In this document: one piece after another, positions 26,397 to 35,800 of the stretch
Layout: each line of letters begins with the position of its first letter
Position numbering within the stretch: the first letter of the stretch is position 1
From: CAILUG01 sp041178065
GTDB lineage: Bacteria > Pseudomonadota > Gammaproteobacteria > Pseudomonadales > Pseudohongiellaceae
Assembly: GCA_041178065.1 (NCBI GenBank)
Contig: JBEGWB010000146.1
Span: 1 to 64,000, forward strand
Direction: 5' to 3'
DNA: 64,000 bases
The notes under the pieces: model-generated
Told to the model about the DNA's origin: nothing
Databases searched by the model: none
What the model saw: only the letters and a program-made list of their open reading frames with translations
Translations under genes and position numbers: made by a program

Positions 26397-28046
26397 CTAT
26401 TCGCCCGGCTTCCATCCCGCCGTGATCGGATAGCGTCGGTCGCGCCCGAACCCGCGCCGCGTTATACGCACTCCCAAAGGGGACTGGCGGCGCTTGTACT
26501 CGTTGCGGTCGACCATCAGCACGACTTTCTCGACGACACTGCGCTCGAAGCCCTGGGCAACGATCGCGTCCGCGCTTTGATCCTGTTCGATATAGAGTTC
26601 GAGGATGCGATCGAGCACCGGGTACGGCGGCAGGTTGTCTTCATCCACCTGCCCTGGCGCCAGCTCGGCTGACGGAGCGCGCTCGAGCACACGCTGCGGA
26701 ATGACGGGAGCAAGCCCCCATTCGCGTGCCTGGTTGCGATAGCGCGATAGTGCATACACCTGCATCTTCGCAACGTCCTTCAGTGCATCGAAACCGCCGG
26801 CCATGTCGCCGTATAGCGTGGAGTAACCCACGGCCATCTCACTCTTGTTGCCGGTGGTCAGCACCAGCAAGCCCTTCTTGTTCGAAATTGCCATCAGCAC
26901 GACGCCGCGGCAGCGTGCCTGCAGATTCTGCTCCGTGATGCCGGGACTCGTGCCGGCGAATTCGTCCTGCAGACCCAGCATGAAGCTCGCGTACATGTCG
27001 CCGATCGGAATGATGCGAAAGTCGACGCCGAGCGTCTGCGCCTCTTCTTCCGCATCCTCGATGCTCATCTTCGCGGTGTACTCGAAGGGCATCATGATCG
27101 CGTGTACGCGCTCGCGGCCAAGCGCATCGCATGCCAGAGCCAGCGTCAGTGCTGAATCGATGCCGCCTGACAACCCCAGCACGACACCCCTGAATCCGTT
27201 CTTGTTGACGTAGTCACGCAGGCCCAGCACCAGTGCGCCGTACAGCTCAGCTTCGCCTTCAGGCCATGGACTCACGCTGCCAGGCCGCAGGTTCACCTGG
27301 CCGCTTTCGATTTGCACGCTCACAGGCAACAACTGTTCAGCATACTGGCACGCCTGTGCCTGCACCTTTCCATGTTGATCGATCGCGACGGATGCGCCGT
27401 CGAACACCAGCTCATCCTGTCCCCCGACCTGGTTCACGTAGATCAGTGGCATGCGCCCATCGGCGATGCGTTGCTGAAGGATGCCAATGCGTTCACGCGG
27501 CTTGTTCGCGTGGTACGGTGAACCATTGATATTGATCATCAGGCGCGCGCCCGCGGCCGCGGCCTGCTGCATCGGCCGGCTTTCCCAGAGATCTTCGCAA
27601 ATTGTGAAAGCCATCGGCACGCCGGCAATGTCCAGCACGAGGGCTTCGCTGCCTTCGCTGAAATAGCGTTTCTCATCGAACACCAGATAATTTGGCAGGT
27701 GCTGCTTGCGATATGTACCAAGGATCACGCCGTCCTTGATGACGGCGAGCATATTGTAAAGCTTGCCATCACACCTGCCGGGGTAGCCGACGACGAGGTA
27801 CAGCGGCAAGCGTTCAGCGCACAAGGCGTCCAGCGCCTGGCCGATACGCAGGTCGAGGCTGGGACGCAGCAGCAGGTCTTCGGGCGGATACGCGGTCAAT
27901 ACCAGTTCGGGAAACACCACCATGTCCGCGTGATGCTGCACGCGCGCAGCTTCGGCATGGCGCAGTACGAGCTCGGTATTACCGGGAATGTCGCCAACCA
28001 ATGGATTGATCTGCGCCATGACGACGTTAAATGTACTGGATGGCAA
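26397..28046 (-). CDS. nadE: Glutamine-dependent NAD+ synthetase
   Basis: 549 aa, two domains. N-terminal nitrilase-type glutaminase with E47 (FPELVLTAYPPED), K114 (YRKQHLPNY) and C150 (TICEDLW); C-terminal ATP pyrophosphatase with SGGIDS at 293-298 and the TTGNKSEMAVGYSTLYGD loop. It amidates deamido-NAD+ with glutamine-derived ammonia. The start is TTG at 28046: GGAG lies 7 nt ahead, and the first beta strand NVVMAQINPLVGD would be cut by the first ATG (28019). Convergent with the MFS gene. Confidence 0.94.
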   Translation of the reverse strand: MPSSTFNVVMAQINPLVGDIPGNTELVLRHAEAARVQHHADMVVFPELVLTAYPPEDLLLRPSLDLRIGQALDALCAERLPLYLVVGYPGRCDGKLYNMLAVIKDGVILGTYRKQHLPNYLVFDEKRYFSEGSEALVLDIAGVPMAFTICEDLWESRPMQQAAAAGARLMININGSPYHANKPRERIGILQQRIADGRMPLIYVNQVGGQDELVFDGASVAIDQHGKVQAQACQYAEQLLPVSVQIESGQVNLRPGSVSPWPEGEAELYGALVLGLRDYVNKNGFRGVVLGLSGGIDSALTLALACDALGRERVHAIMMPFEYTAKMSIEDAEEEAQTLGVDFRIIPIGDMYASFMLGLQDEFAGTSPGITEQNLQARCRGVVLMAISNKKGLLVLTTGNKSEMAVGYSTLYGDMAGGFDALKDVAKMQVYALSRYRNQAREWGLAPVIPQRVLERAPSAELAPGQVDEDNLPPYPVLDRILELYIEQDQSADAIVAQGFERSVVEKVVLMVDRNEYKRRQSPLGVRITRRGFGRDRRYPITAGWKPGE

Positions 28047-28167
28047 GCAATCACTCCGAAGACGGGAAATGGACGAAAAGCAGACTAAAGGCAGACGTGT
28101 AGATTAACCGGATGAGGTACGGTATTGTCTGATATTCCCGAATTCATGGCAAAAAAAGCGCGATTCC

Positions 28168-28419
28168 ATGGGCCTCATTCGCTTTCTGTTCTTCGTCCTG
28201 ATCCTGTACGTGCTGTGGCTCATGGCCCGGAACTGGCTGCGCCAGCAGGAAATGCGGGATGCCGCGCGCAAGGATAAGGCGAAGCTTGCGAATGCGAAGA
28301 TCGTGCGTTGCAAGCAGTGCGAAATCCATCTTCCGGAACAGGAAGCTATACGCGAGGGCGACGACTGGTTCTGCACGCCCGCGCACAAGCAAGCCTGGCA
28401 GGCCCGGCACAAGTTGTAG
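28168..28419 (+). CDS. PP0621-type small membrane protein
   Basis: 83 aa. An N-terminal transmembrane helix (FLFFVLILYVLWLMA) is followed by a charged linker and a small treble-clef-like knuckle, RCKQCEIHLP ... WFCTPAHK. Two cysteines plus Cys/His downstream suggest a metal site. This small family is characteristically found just upstream of pilS in Pseudomonas-like genomes, as here. Function not established. Confidence 0.82.
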   Translation: MGLIRFLFFVLILYVLWLMARNWLRQQEMRDAARKDKAKLANAKIVRCKQCEIHLPEQEAIREGDDWFCTPAHKQAWQARHKL

Positions 28420-28468
28420 TGAACCGGCAGGCGGAAATGACTGACGGATATGCCGGACGAAAATAAAA

Positions 28469-30136
28469 GTGCGTGCCGAAACCCTGAAACCCGAAGGATT
28501 GCACCTGCCATTTAGCCGGGCGCGGTTCGAAGACAGCGAAAGCTGGAAACAGGATCGGCAGATCTTCACGATCTACAACGTTTACCGCCTCGTGCTCGCG
28601 CTGATCCTGCTGATCAGCTTCATTTATCGCCCCGCGGCATCCCCACTCGGCTCGATTGATAGCGTCCTGTACCTCAACCTCGGCTACTTCTACATCGGGT
28701 TCAACGTGCTGAGCCTGTTCATGCCCTTGTTGCACCTGACGCGGACAGCCGACGGCCTGCAGCAAACGACGGTATTGATTCTCGATATTCTTGCGCTGGC
28801 CCTGTTCAGCTATACCTGCGGCGGTGTCAGCAGCGGCATGGCGCACTTGCTGATCGTGCCAATCGCGACTGGCAGTATCCTGTACGGTATTCGCATGAGT
28901 ACCTTCTTTGCGGCAATCGCAACGATTGCCGCGATGTACAGCGAGATATACATCTACCTGACGACGCCTTCTGCCGAGAGCTATTACGTGCAGGCGGGCC
29001 TGCTCGGCATCACCTTGTTCGCTACGTCGCTCTCGTTGCAGTACCTCAGCAGCAGTATCAAACAGAAGGAAGTCATCAACCGGGCACAGGCTGCAAACAT
29101 TCGTCGCCTGCAGGAGATCAACCAGCAGATCATCGCGCGCATGCAAACCGGGATCATCGCAGTCGATCGCGATGCCCAGGTTCTGAACTTCAACGATTCC
29201 GCGCACAGGTTGCTGCTGGATCCCGCGCTGGCGCCCGATCCGGTCAAGCGCAATCGGCTCCGGTTGCCACCGATATTGCTCGAACAACTGCAGGAGTGGC
29301 AGGCCGACCAAAATGTACGCGCGCAACCATTCCGCGTTATGGAGAGTGGTCGCGAAGTGCAGGCCAACTTCAGCTTCCTGCAGACGGGCCCGGAGTCCAG
29401 CGTGCTGATCTTTCTCGAGGACCATACCCAGTTGAGCAGCAGGGCCCAGCACCTGAAGCTCGTGGCACTCGGGCGCCTGACTGCGAGCATCGCGCATGAA
29501 GTCAGAAACCCGTTGGGAGCGATCAGCCATGCCAGCCAGCTGCTCGAGGAATCACCAAGCATCAGCGGCCCCGATCTGCGCCTGCTCAGCATCATCAACA
29601 CACACAGCCGGCGCGTGAATTCAATCATCCAGAACATCCTGGAGCTTTCACGTCACCGTCAGGAAGTACCGGAGCGCCTGAGTGCCAGGCAATGGCTCGA
29701 GGAATTCAGGGCGCGTCTGAGTAACAGCTACCAGGATCCGATCACGGTCAGCCTCGACGTTGCGCCTGAGCCGCTGTTCATTTACTTCAATACCAGCCAG
29801 CTCGAACAACTGTTAACCAACCTGTGCGACAACGGGTTGCGCTACAGCCGTCAACGCACCGGTCGCGCCATGATCGAGATCAAGGTCGGGCTGCATCCGT
29901 TGACTGGCTTTGCGATGCTCGATGTCATCGATGAAGGCGCCGGTGTGGCTGCGGAAAAGCAGGAACAAATCTTTGAACCCTTCTTCACGACCGAGCGCAG
30001 CGGTACCGGGCTCGGCCTGTTTATCTGCAGGGAAATATGCGAAGCTAATCAGGCGCAAATATTTTTCCGGCGCACCGCGGACGAGCGCAGTTCCTTCAGG
30101 ATCATTTTTTCTCATCCCGATCGTCACATAATCTGA
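28469..30136 (+). CDS. pilS: Type IV pilus sensor histidine kinase PilS
   Basis: 555 aa, GTG start at 28469. About six membrane helices occupy residues 30-190, then a PAS-like domain, then the kinase core: H-box SIAHEVRNPLG with H343, N-box around LCDNGLRYS, DVIDEGAGV, and G-box GTGLGLFICREICEANQA. PilS senses pilin in the inner membrane and controls phosphorylation of PilR, which activates pilA through sigma-54. pilR follows after 45 bp. Confidence 0.93.
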   Translation: MRAETLKPEGLHLPFSRARFEDSESWKQDRQIFTIYNVYRLVLALILLISFIYRPAASPLGSIDSVLYLNLGYFYIGFNVLSLFMPLLHLTRTADGLQQTTVLILDILALALFSYTCGGVSSGMAHLLIVPIATGSILYGIRMSTFFAAIATIAAMYSEIYIYLTTPSAESYYVQAGLLGITLFATSLSLQYLSSSIKQKEVINRAQAANIRRLQEINQQIIARMQTGIIAVDRDAQVLNFNDSAHRLLLDPALAPDPVKRNRLRLPPILLEQLQEWQADQNVRAQPFRVMESGREVQANFSFLQTGPESSVLIFLEDHTQLSSRAQHLKLVALGRLTASIAHEVRNPLGAISHASQLLEESPSISGPDLRLLSIINTHSRRVNSIIQNILELSRHRQEVPERLSARQWLEEFRARLSNSYQDPITVSLDVAPEPLFIYFNTSQLEQLLTNLCDNGLRYSRQRTGRAMIEIKVGLHPLTGFAMLDVIDEGAGVAAEKQEQIFEPFFTTERSGTGLGLFICREICEANQAQIFFRRTADERSSFRIIFSHPDRHII

Positions 30137-30181
30137 TCCGTTGAACCCCCTTCCCGGCCGTCCCAGCGAACATATTCCATA

Positions 30182-31567
30182 GTGAGCACGATCCAGAAAA
30201 TCCTTGTCGTCGATGACGAGCCCGACATTCGGGAGCTCCTCGAAATCACCTTGAGCCGCATGAACCTGGCGACGCATTCGGCCGGGGATCTCGCCACTGC
30301 CCGCAGCATGCTCGCCAACGATCAGTTCCAGCTGTGCCTCACCGATATGCGCCTGCCCGACGGCGATGGTCTGGAGCTCGTGCGCGACATTCAGTCACGC
30401 TATCCGCAATTACCGGTCGCCGTGATTACCGCTCACGGCAGCACACAAACGGCGATCGAAGCCTTGAAGTCCGGCGCATTCGACTTCGTGTCAAAGCCGG
30501 TTGACCTGCTGAAGCTGCGCACGCTGGTGCAGAGCGCGCTGAAACTCAGCGTGCCACCCCCGCAACCGGGTGGAGAGAGTACTGACGCAACGCGCACCGG
30601 CATCATTGGCAATTCAAAGTCGATGCAGTATCTCAAGCAGCAGATTGCCAAGCTGGCACGCAGCCAGGCGCCGGTGTTTATCAGTGGCGAATCAGGCAGC
30701 GGCAAGGAACTGGTCGCGCGCGCAATTCACGCGCAAGGCCCGCGCAAGGACCGCGAGTTCGTCGCAATCAACTGCGGTGCAATTCCAGCAGAACTGATGG
30801 AGCGGGAGTTCTTCGGCCATCGCAAGGGCAGCTTTACTGGCGCCGACCAGGACAAGATCGGTCTGTTCCAGGCAGCCCATGGTGGCAGCCTGTTCCTCGA
30901 CGAGATCGCCGACTTGCCTTTGCACATGCAGGTGAAGCTGCTGCGCGCGATTCAGGAAAAGTCGATACGACCTGTCGGGGCACAAACCGAGATTCCCGTC
31001 GATATCCGGCTGCTCAGTGCTACACACAAGAATCTCACGCAGGAAGTCAGTCGCGGCACGATGCGGCAGGACCTGTACTATCGAATCAACGTCATCGAGG
31101 TGCAGGTGCCGCCCTTGCGCGAACGCGCTGACGACATCCCTCTCCTCGCTGACTTCATTCTCCGCAACATCGCCCGTACCAATGGCCACCCGCAGGCAAC
31201 CCTGAGCCGGGCAGCGCTCGACGCGTTGCAGCGGCACGCCTTCCCGGGCAATGTAAGGGAGCTCGAGAACCTGCTGCAGCGCGCCTGCGCGCTCGCGGAT
31301 AACGCCGTCATCGAACCGGGCGATTTGCCGGATCTGACCTTCAGTGGCATGGACATGGACGACAGCGGTGCGGATATGGAGATGAGCGCTGACGCGGAGG
31401 ATCAAGACACCCCCTTCTCGCTTGAAAAGCATCTCGAAAAAATCGAGCGCGAAGCGATCGAGAAAGCGCTTGTCGAAAGCCGCTGGAATCGTACCGCGGC
31501 GGCGAAGAAACTCGGCATGAGTTTTCGCTCGCTGCGCTATCGCCTGAAAAAACTGGGCCTCGAGTAA
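30182..31567 (+). CDS. pilR: Sigma-54-dependent response regulator PilR
   Basis: 461 aa, GTG start at 30182. Receiver domain with phospho-acceptor D55 (CLTDMRLPDGDG) and K105; AAA+ domain with Walker A GESGSGKE (169-176), the sigma-54 contact loop seen as GSFTGAD, and Walker B GGSLFLDEIADLP; C-terminal Fis-type helix-turn-helix NRTAAAKKLGMSFRSLRYRLKKLG. Partner of the upstream PilS. The major pilin gene it would activate is not in this window. Confidence 0.94.
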   Translation: MSTIQKILVVDDEPDIRELLEITLSRMNLATHSAGDLATARSMLANDQFQLCLTDMRLPDGDGLELVRDIQSRYPQLPVAVITAHGSTQTAIEALKSGAFDFVSKPVDLLKLRTLVQSALKLSVPPPQPGGESTDATRTGIIGNSKSMQYLKQQIAKLARSQAPVFISGESGSGKELVARAIHAQGPRKDREFVAINCGAIPAELMEREFFGHRKGSFTGADQDKIGLFQAAHGGSLFLDEIADLPLHMQVKLLRAIQEKSIRPVGAQTEIPVDIRLLSATHKNLTQEVSRGTMRQDLYYRINVIEVQVPPLRERADDIPLLADFILRNIARTNGHPQATLSRAALDALQRHAFPGNVRELENLLQRACALADNAVIEPGDLPDLTFSGMDMDDSGADMEMSADAEDQDTPFSLEKHLEKIEREAIEKALVESRWNRTAAAKKLGMSFRSLRYRLKKLGLE

Positions 31568-31687
31568 GCTCGTAAATCCTCCTTTACAGGAATAGAAATC
31601 GCTACTTAACTGCGGTACGCGCGTCGCGTCCGGATGACCTGCAACGCGTGGCTTCTTATCACGCCTGCACATCACACGGAGGTGATC

Positions 31688-32248
31688 ATGCAACCTGCTA
31701 TCCGCGGCTATACGCTGCTGGAGCTGCTCGTCGTTCTGGCGCTCGTCGCAGTGTTCGCAAGCATGGCGATTCCCGGCTGGGGGCGGACACTACAGGCGCG
31801 GACTGGCGAGATCGTGATCCATGAACTGGCGCGGACGATGAACTTCGCGCGCGCCGCTGCCGTCACAAACGGCAGCATCGTTACGCTGTGTCGCAGCGGG
31901 GATGGGCTGGCCTGCAACGGCAACTGGGAGGACGGCTTGCTACTGTTCACTGACGCCAACGCGGATCGCATCCGCAATGGTGCTGACCGGTTGTTGCGGC
32001 ATACCGGCCGCATCCAGGGCAGCTTGCGTTTGCGTTCGTTTCCCAACCGGCAGTACCTGCAGTTCACCGCGCTCGGCTTTACCTACAGGCAGAATGGCAA
32101 CTTCACCTGGTGTCCGCCGGGAAATGATGTCGCGCTGGCGCAACAGCTGATATTCAGTCAAAGCGGCCGCTCGCGCTTTGCGCGTGACAGCAATGGAGAT
32201 GGACAGCTGGAAGGGGCGGATGGAGCACCACTGGTATGCGAGGGCTAG
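31688..32248 (+). CDS. fimT: FimT/GspH-type pseudopilin
   Basis: 186 aa from the ATG at 31688, preceded by a near-perfect GGAGGTGAT ribosome binding site; the upstream in-frame extension has none. A six-residue leader ends in the prepilin peptidase site G-YTLLELLVVLALVAVF. The C-terminal GspH domain contains a cysteine pair (TLCRSGDGLAC). It is the only pilin gene of the region on the plus strand, right after pilR and convergent with pilE. Likely a minor pilin or pilus assembly factor. Confidence 0.85.
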   Translation: MQPAIRGYTLLELLVVLALVAVFASMAIPGWGRTLQARTGEIVIHELARTMNFARAAAVTNGSIVTLCRSGDGLACNGNWEDGLLLFTDANADRIRNGADRLLRHTGRIQGSLRLRSFPNRQYLQFTALGFTYRQNGNFTWCPPGNDVALAQQLIFSQSGRSRFARDSNGDGQLEGADGAPLVCEG

Positions 32249-32299
32249 GCCTGGTGGAGGATCGGGCCTGGCAATCAGGTGCTCAGGTGAGGATCGGGC

Positions 32300-32761
32300 T
32301 TACCAGCACTCGGTGCTCGGGTTCGCGTCCGCATCGAGCGCGGTCTTTGCACCGAGACTCGTCAGCGTGAGTGCAGCGCATTCGAGGTCATTCACCTGGC
32401 CGCCGACTGCATTGGCAGTCAGGCTCCAGCCCGTACCGCCACCGGTCAGCGTGAGACTGACGACATAGTTGCCATCGTCACTGGCCAGCGCATCGCCTGG
32501 ACTCATCCCTGCGATCATGTCGGAAAAATTCGCTGCGTAGCTGTTGTTCTGAAAGAAGTAGCGCTCCTGCAGCGTCGCGACGCGTGCCATCGTGATCTGC
32601 GCGTCGGTGCGATTGGACCTGCGCGTAGCGTTCTGATACGAGGGCAAGGCAATTGCGGCAATGATGCCGACGATTGCCATCGAGATCAGGAGCTCCGTCA
32701 TTGTGAAGCCGCGCGCCTTGAAAGCGCAGTATGGAGCGGAGCCTGAGAGCTGTTTGTGCAT
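32300..32761 (-). CDS. pilE: Minor type IV pilin PilE
   Basis: 153 aa from the ATG at 32761. The leader ends at the cleavage site G-FTMTELLISMAIVGIIAAIALPSYQ, with E5 of the mature protein present. Mature residues follow PilE: ATLQERYFFQNNSYA and a C-terminal disulfide pair (DLECAALTL ... STECW). PilE adds to the minor-pilin complex that primes pilus assembly. Last gene of the fimU-pilVWXY1-pilE operon, 50 bp after pilY1; no pilY2 lies between them. Confidence 0.9.
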   Translation of the reverse strand: MHKQLSGSAPYCAFKARGFTMTELLISMAIVGIIAAIALPSYQNATRRSNRTDAQITMARVATLQERYFFQNNSYAANFSDMIAGMSPGDALASDDGNYVVSLTLTGGGTGWSLTANAVGGQVNDLECAALTLTSLGAKTALDADANPSTECW

Positions 32762-32811
32762 GCGTATCGCCTTGCCTGTCTTTACGTTGTTCCGTGAGGA
32801 TTTTGACCGAA

Positions 32812-35800
32812 CTAGAATGGAACTTCCAGCTCCTCCCATGACACCCTGCCGCTGCCGGTCGGCGCCGACGAGAAGCCGGTACTGTTGGTAACACCAGTCG
32901 TCGAACCCGTGACGATTGAAATGTCGCCGACGTTCGACGCATCGACACCAGCATCGTCGCCGGTGCGCACCACTGCGGTTGGTGCCGAAGGCGCGCCCTG
33001 GCCGAGATCGATCGACGCATATGCAATGCCCTGCGCGTTCGCGCCGAAGGGGCCGAATGCTTCAGCCGTTCCGGTACGGAAATTCAGCGCATAGAGGTAG
33101 CCGTTACCTTCGACGGTACAGAGATCAGGGTTCGGCTTGTAAGTCGTGAACACTGCCGTTGATCCCAGCACCAGCGCTGAGTTGAAGACGCGCTCCGACG
33201 GATTGACCCCCGTCGAATACGTAAAGTGCCGCACCCACCCGTTTTTTGAATCCATGAAGTTATACAGATCGGTGTACTTCGGCAGACTGGTACCACTGAG
33301 ACTCAGCGTCGTGTTGATGGCACCGTTCCAGATGTCGCCATCAGTCTCGACCAGCACGGGGGTTGCATTAACGAGGCTCGCGAGCGTCACCGCGGAGGTG
33401 TTGTAGGTCGCAGTCTCCTTGATCCCGTAATAACTCTGCTGCGTTGTCGACCGGTTGTCCGATGTCGTGAACAAACGCCCCGTTCCGAACAGTATCCAGC
33501 GCTCATTTTTTTCAACCGAACTAATCACAGCCGGCGCCGCCGTTATCGGCTTTGCGACATCCAGCACCAGGGACATCAGCGCATGGCCGGTCGGCAGGCC
33601 CATGTTTACCTTCGTCCGATCCAGCACCACCCGCTTCAACTTCCCGGTCGGCGCGAGCTCGCTGCCTTCGGCGGTGCCTACATAGATGACGTCGTCAATG
33701 TAATCGCTGTCCCAGTCGGCCGCGCGCAGGTCGCCGAAAAAGCCCGCGGGATCGGCCAACGGCGTCTGCGAGGCCGGGTTGATGTTGACGCGCTCCCTGG
33801 CGACCAGGTCATAAGCGAACAGCTTTGCATCCTGTCCGGTGCTGGTTGCACTCGTCAGCGTATCGGGACCCGAGCCAAACACCAGCATCCACTGGTTCTC
33901 GCTGGGACTGGCGAAATTGGAGCCGGAGCCGGGAATCCGCGACTTGATCAGTGTTGGCATGCTGGTCGTGAAGCCCATGTCAGGGGCGGATATTTCAGCG
34001 ATCAACTCCGGCGCCTTTTCGGGATCGGTGATGTCGAGTATCACGTACGAAGACATCATCGTCGTCTCCGTGGAACCGTTCCCATCGAGGTCTACCGGGA
34101 AGTCACCGCCGCCCAAACGCATGCCAGCGACAAGGATCGTGCCCCAGCCGTTCGGATGGGTTGCATCGTTGGCAAAGATATTGACGTCGAAGGCCTGCGG
34201 CGGAGCATCCATGTAATACACGTGAGGGTAGCTCGTTTGCCGCAGCCACTGCAGATGCGGCAGCAGGCTCATCGGAATGAAGCCCCACATCTCAGCGCCG
34301 AGTTCATGCGACTGACCGACCGTGTACAGTCCCGTTCCGGAATTGTAGCGTCGCGTCTGGAACTCGCGATTGACGGCATCCCAGATGCCACCATTGAAGG
34401 CATGCAGCATACCGTCGTTGCCGCCGGTATAGATCATCTGGCGCCGACGCTGGTATTGCTGCTTGAACGCTTCGTAGGTCACGTCTCCGTTCAGAATGTC
34501 ATAGCGCTCGCTCGGCGGGTTCACGACCAGCGGCGACGAATGCACGATGTCGCCCAGCAGCCAGTACTTGTCGGTCGCCGTGCCGTCGCCCGGGATATCG
34601 ACGAGACGCGAACGCCAGCCCGGCTGATCCTGGCCGCGGATGTACTTGACCAGGTTGGTTGCCTCGGAGGTGGCTGTTAGTCCGAGGTAGCGATAATTGT
34701 TGCTACCGGCGGCTGCCGGGTCGAAATTCGCGTGCACGAAGTCCACGACTTCACCACTGTCGACTTTGCCGACAGTGCCGGAGGCTGGCTTGTCGAGATA
34801 GGTAAAGATGTAACGTCGAGCCCCCGCGTCCTGCGTAAAGTAACTCGTCCCTGGATCGGTCGTGCGTTGCGACACGAGATCAGCCTGGCTGATATCCGCG
34901 AGCACATCGCGCGCGTTCCAGATCGACCCGATCTCCTCGAGATCCTGCTTGCTGCCGAGTGGCGTCAGCACCGCCCCGACGCCGCTTCCGGCCTGTGTGT
35001 ACCGCTGGAAGCGCGTACGGTTGGGACTGACGCTCGTGTCATAGCGAATATCGATGACGTAGTCCGTGTTCGGGCCGTCGAGCTTGCCGGGCGTGCCATT
35101 GTCTTCGCGGAAACGGCCGGAGTCATCGATGAACATCGAATGCAGTACGCCGCCCCAGCTGATCGACGCGTTCGAATCGTCGATGTACTCGGGATGGTAG
35201 TAAGCCTGGTATACCGAACCCAGACCGGTGCTGCTGTTGGCAACTACCGCCGCCGCGGTACCGGACGAGATGCGCGACGAGATGATCTCGAACACCTGCT
35301 GCAGGCTGGATGCGAGTTCATTCGGGTTTGTCACCGGGAAGAAGCTGTCGGGAATGCCGTCGGCGACTTCGGTGCCCGCCACGTTGCGCGTATCCCATTC
35401 ACGGTTGTCGACGAGGCTGTTGTTATAGCGCGGCGTGCCGTCACCATCGATGTCATTGAAGCTGCCGTACTTGGACGTGAAATGGAGCGGATTGGGCAGC
35501 ACCTTCCCACCGCTGACGACCGCGCTCGCCGTGTAAACCACGGGCTCGGTAAAGATCATGCGGTTGCCGGTGCTACCCGATACGCGACTGATGGTGTAGC
35601 CACCCTCGCCAAGCACGAGGAATTGCTTTCCGTTGCCCTGCGCCAGGCGCACGATATATTTGCCGAGGGCGCCGTTGTTGTTGTTGCAGGTCGCATTGTT
35701 GGGGCTAAGCGCGTTGGTCACGCAATAGGTGCCGCTACCGCTCATGACACGGGTGGGCGCGTTGGTAACTTTCAGCTGTTCGCCGGCAAGGTCGGTGACA

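Noticed and set aside
30692..31693. 333-codon minus-strand open frame opposite pilR
   Set aside because: Covers the conserved AAA+ domain of PilR in antisense; no independent support.
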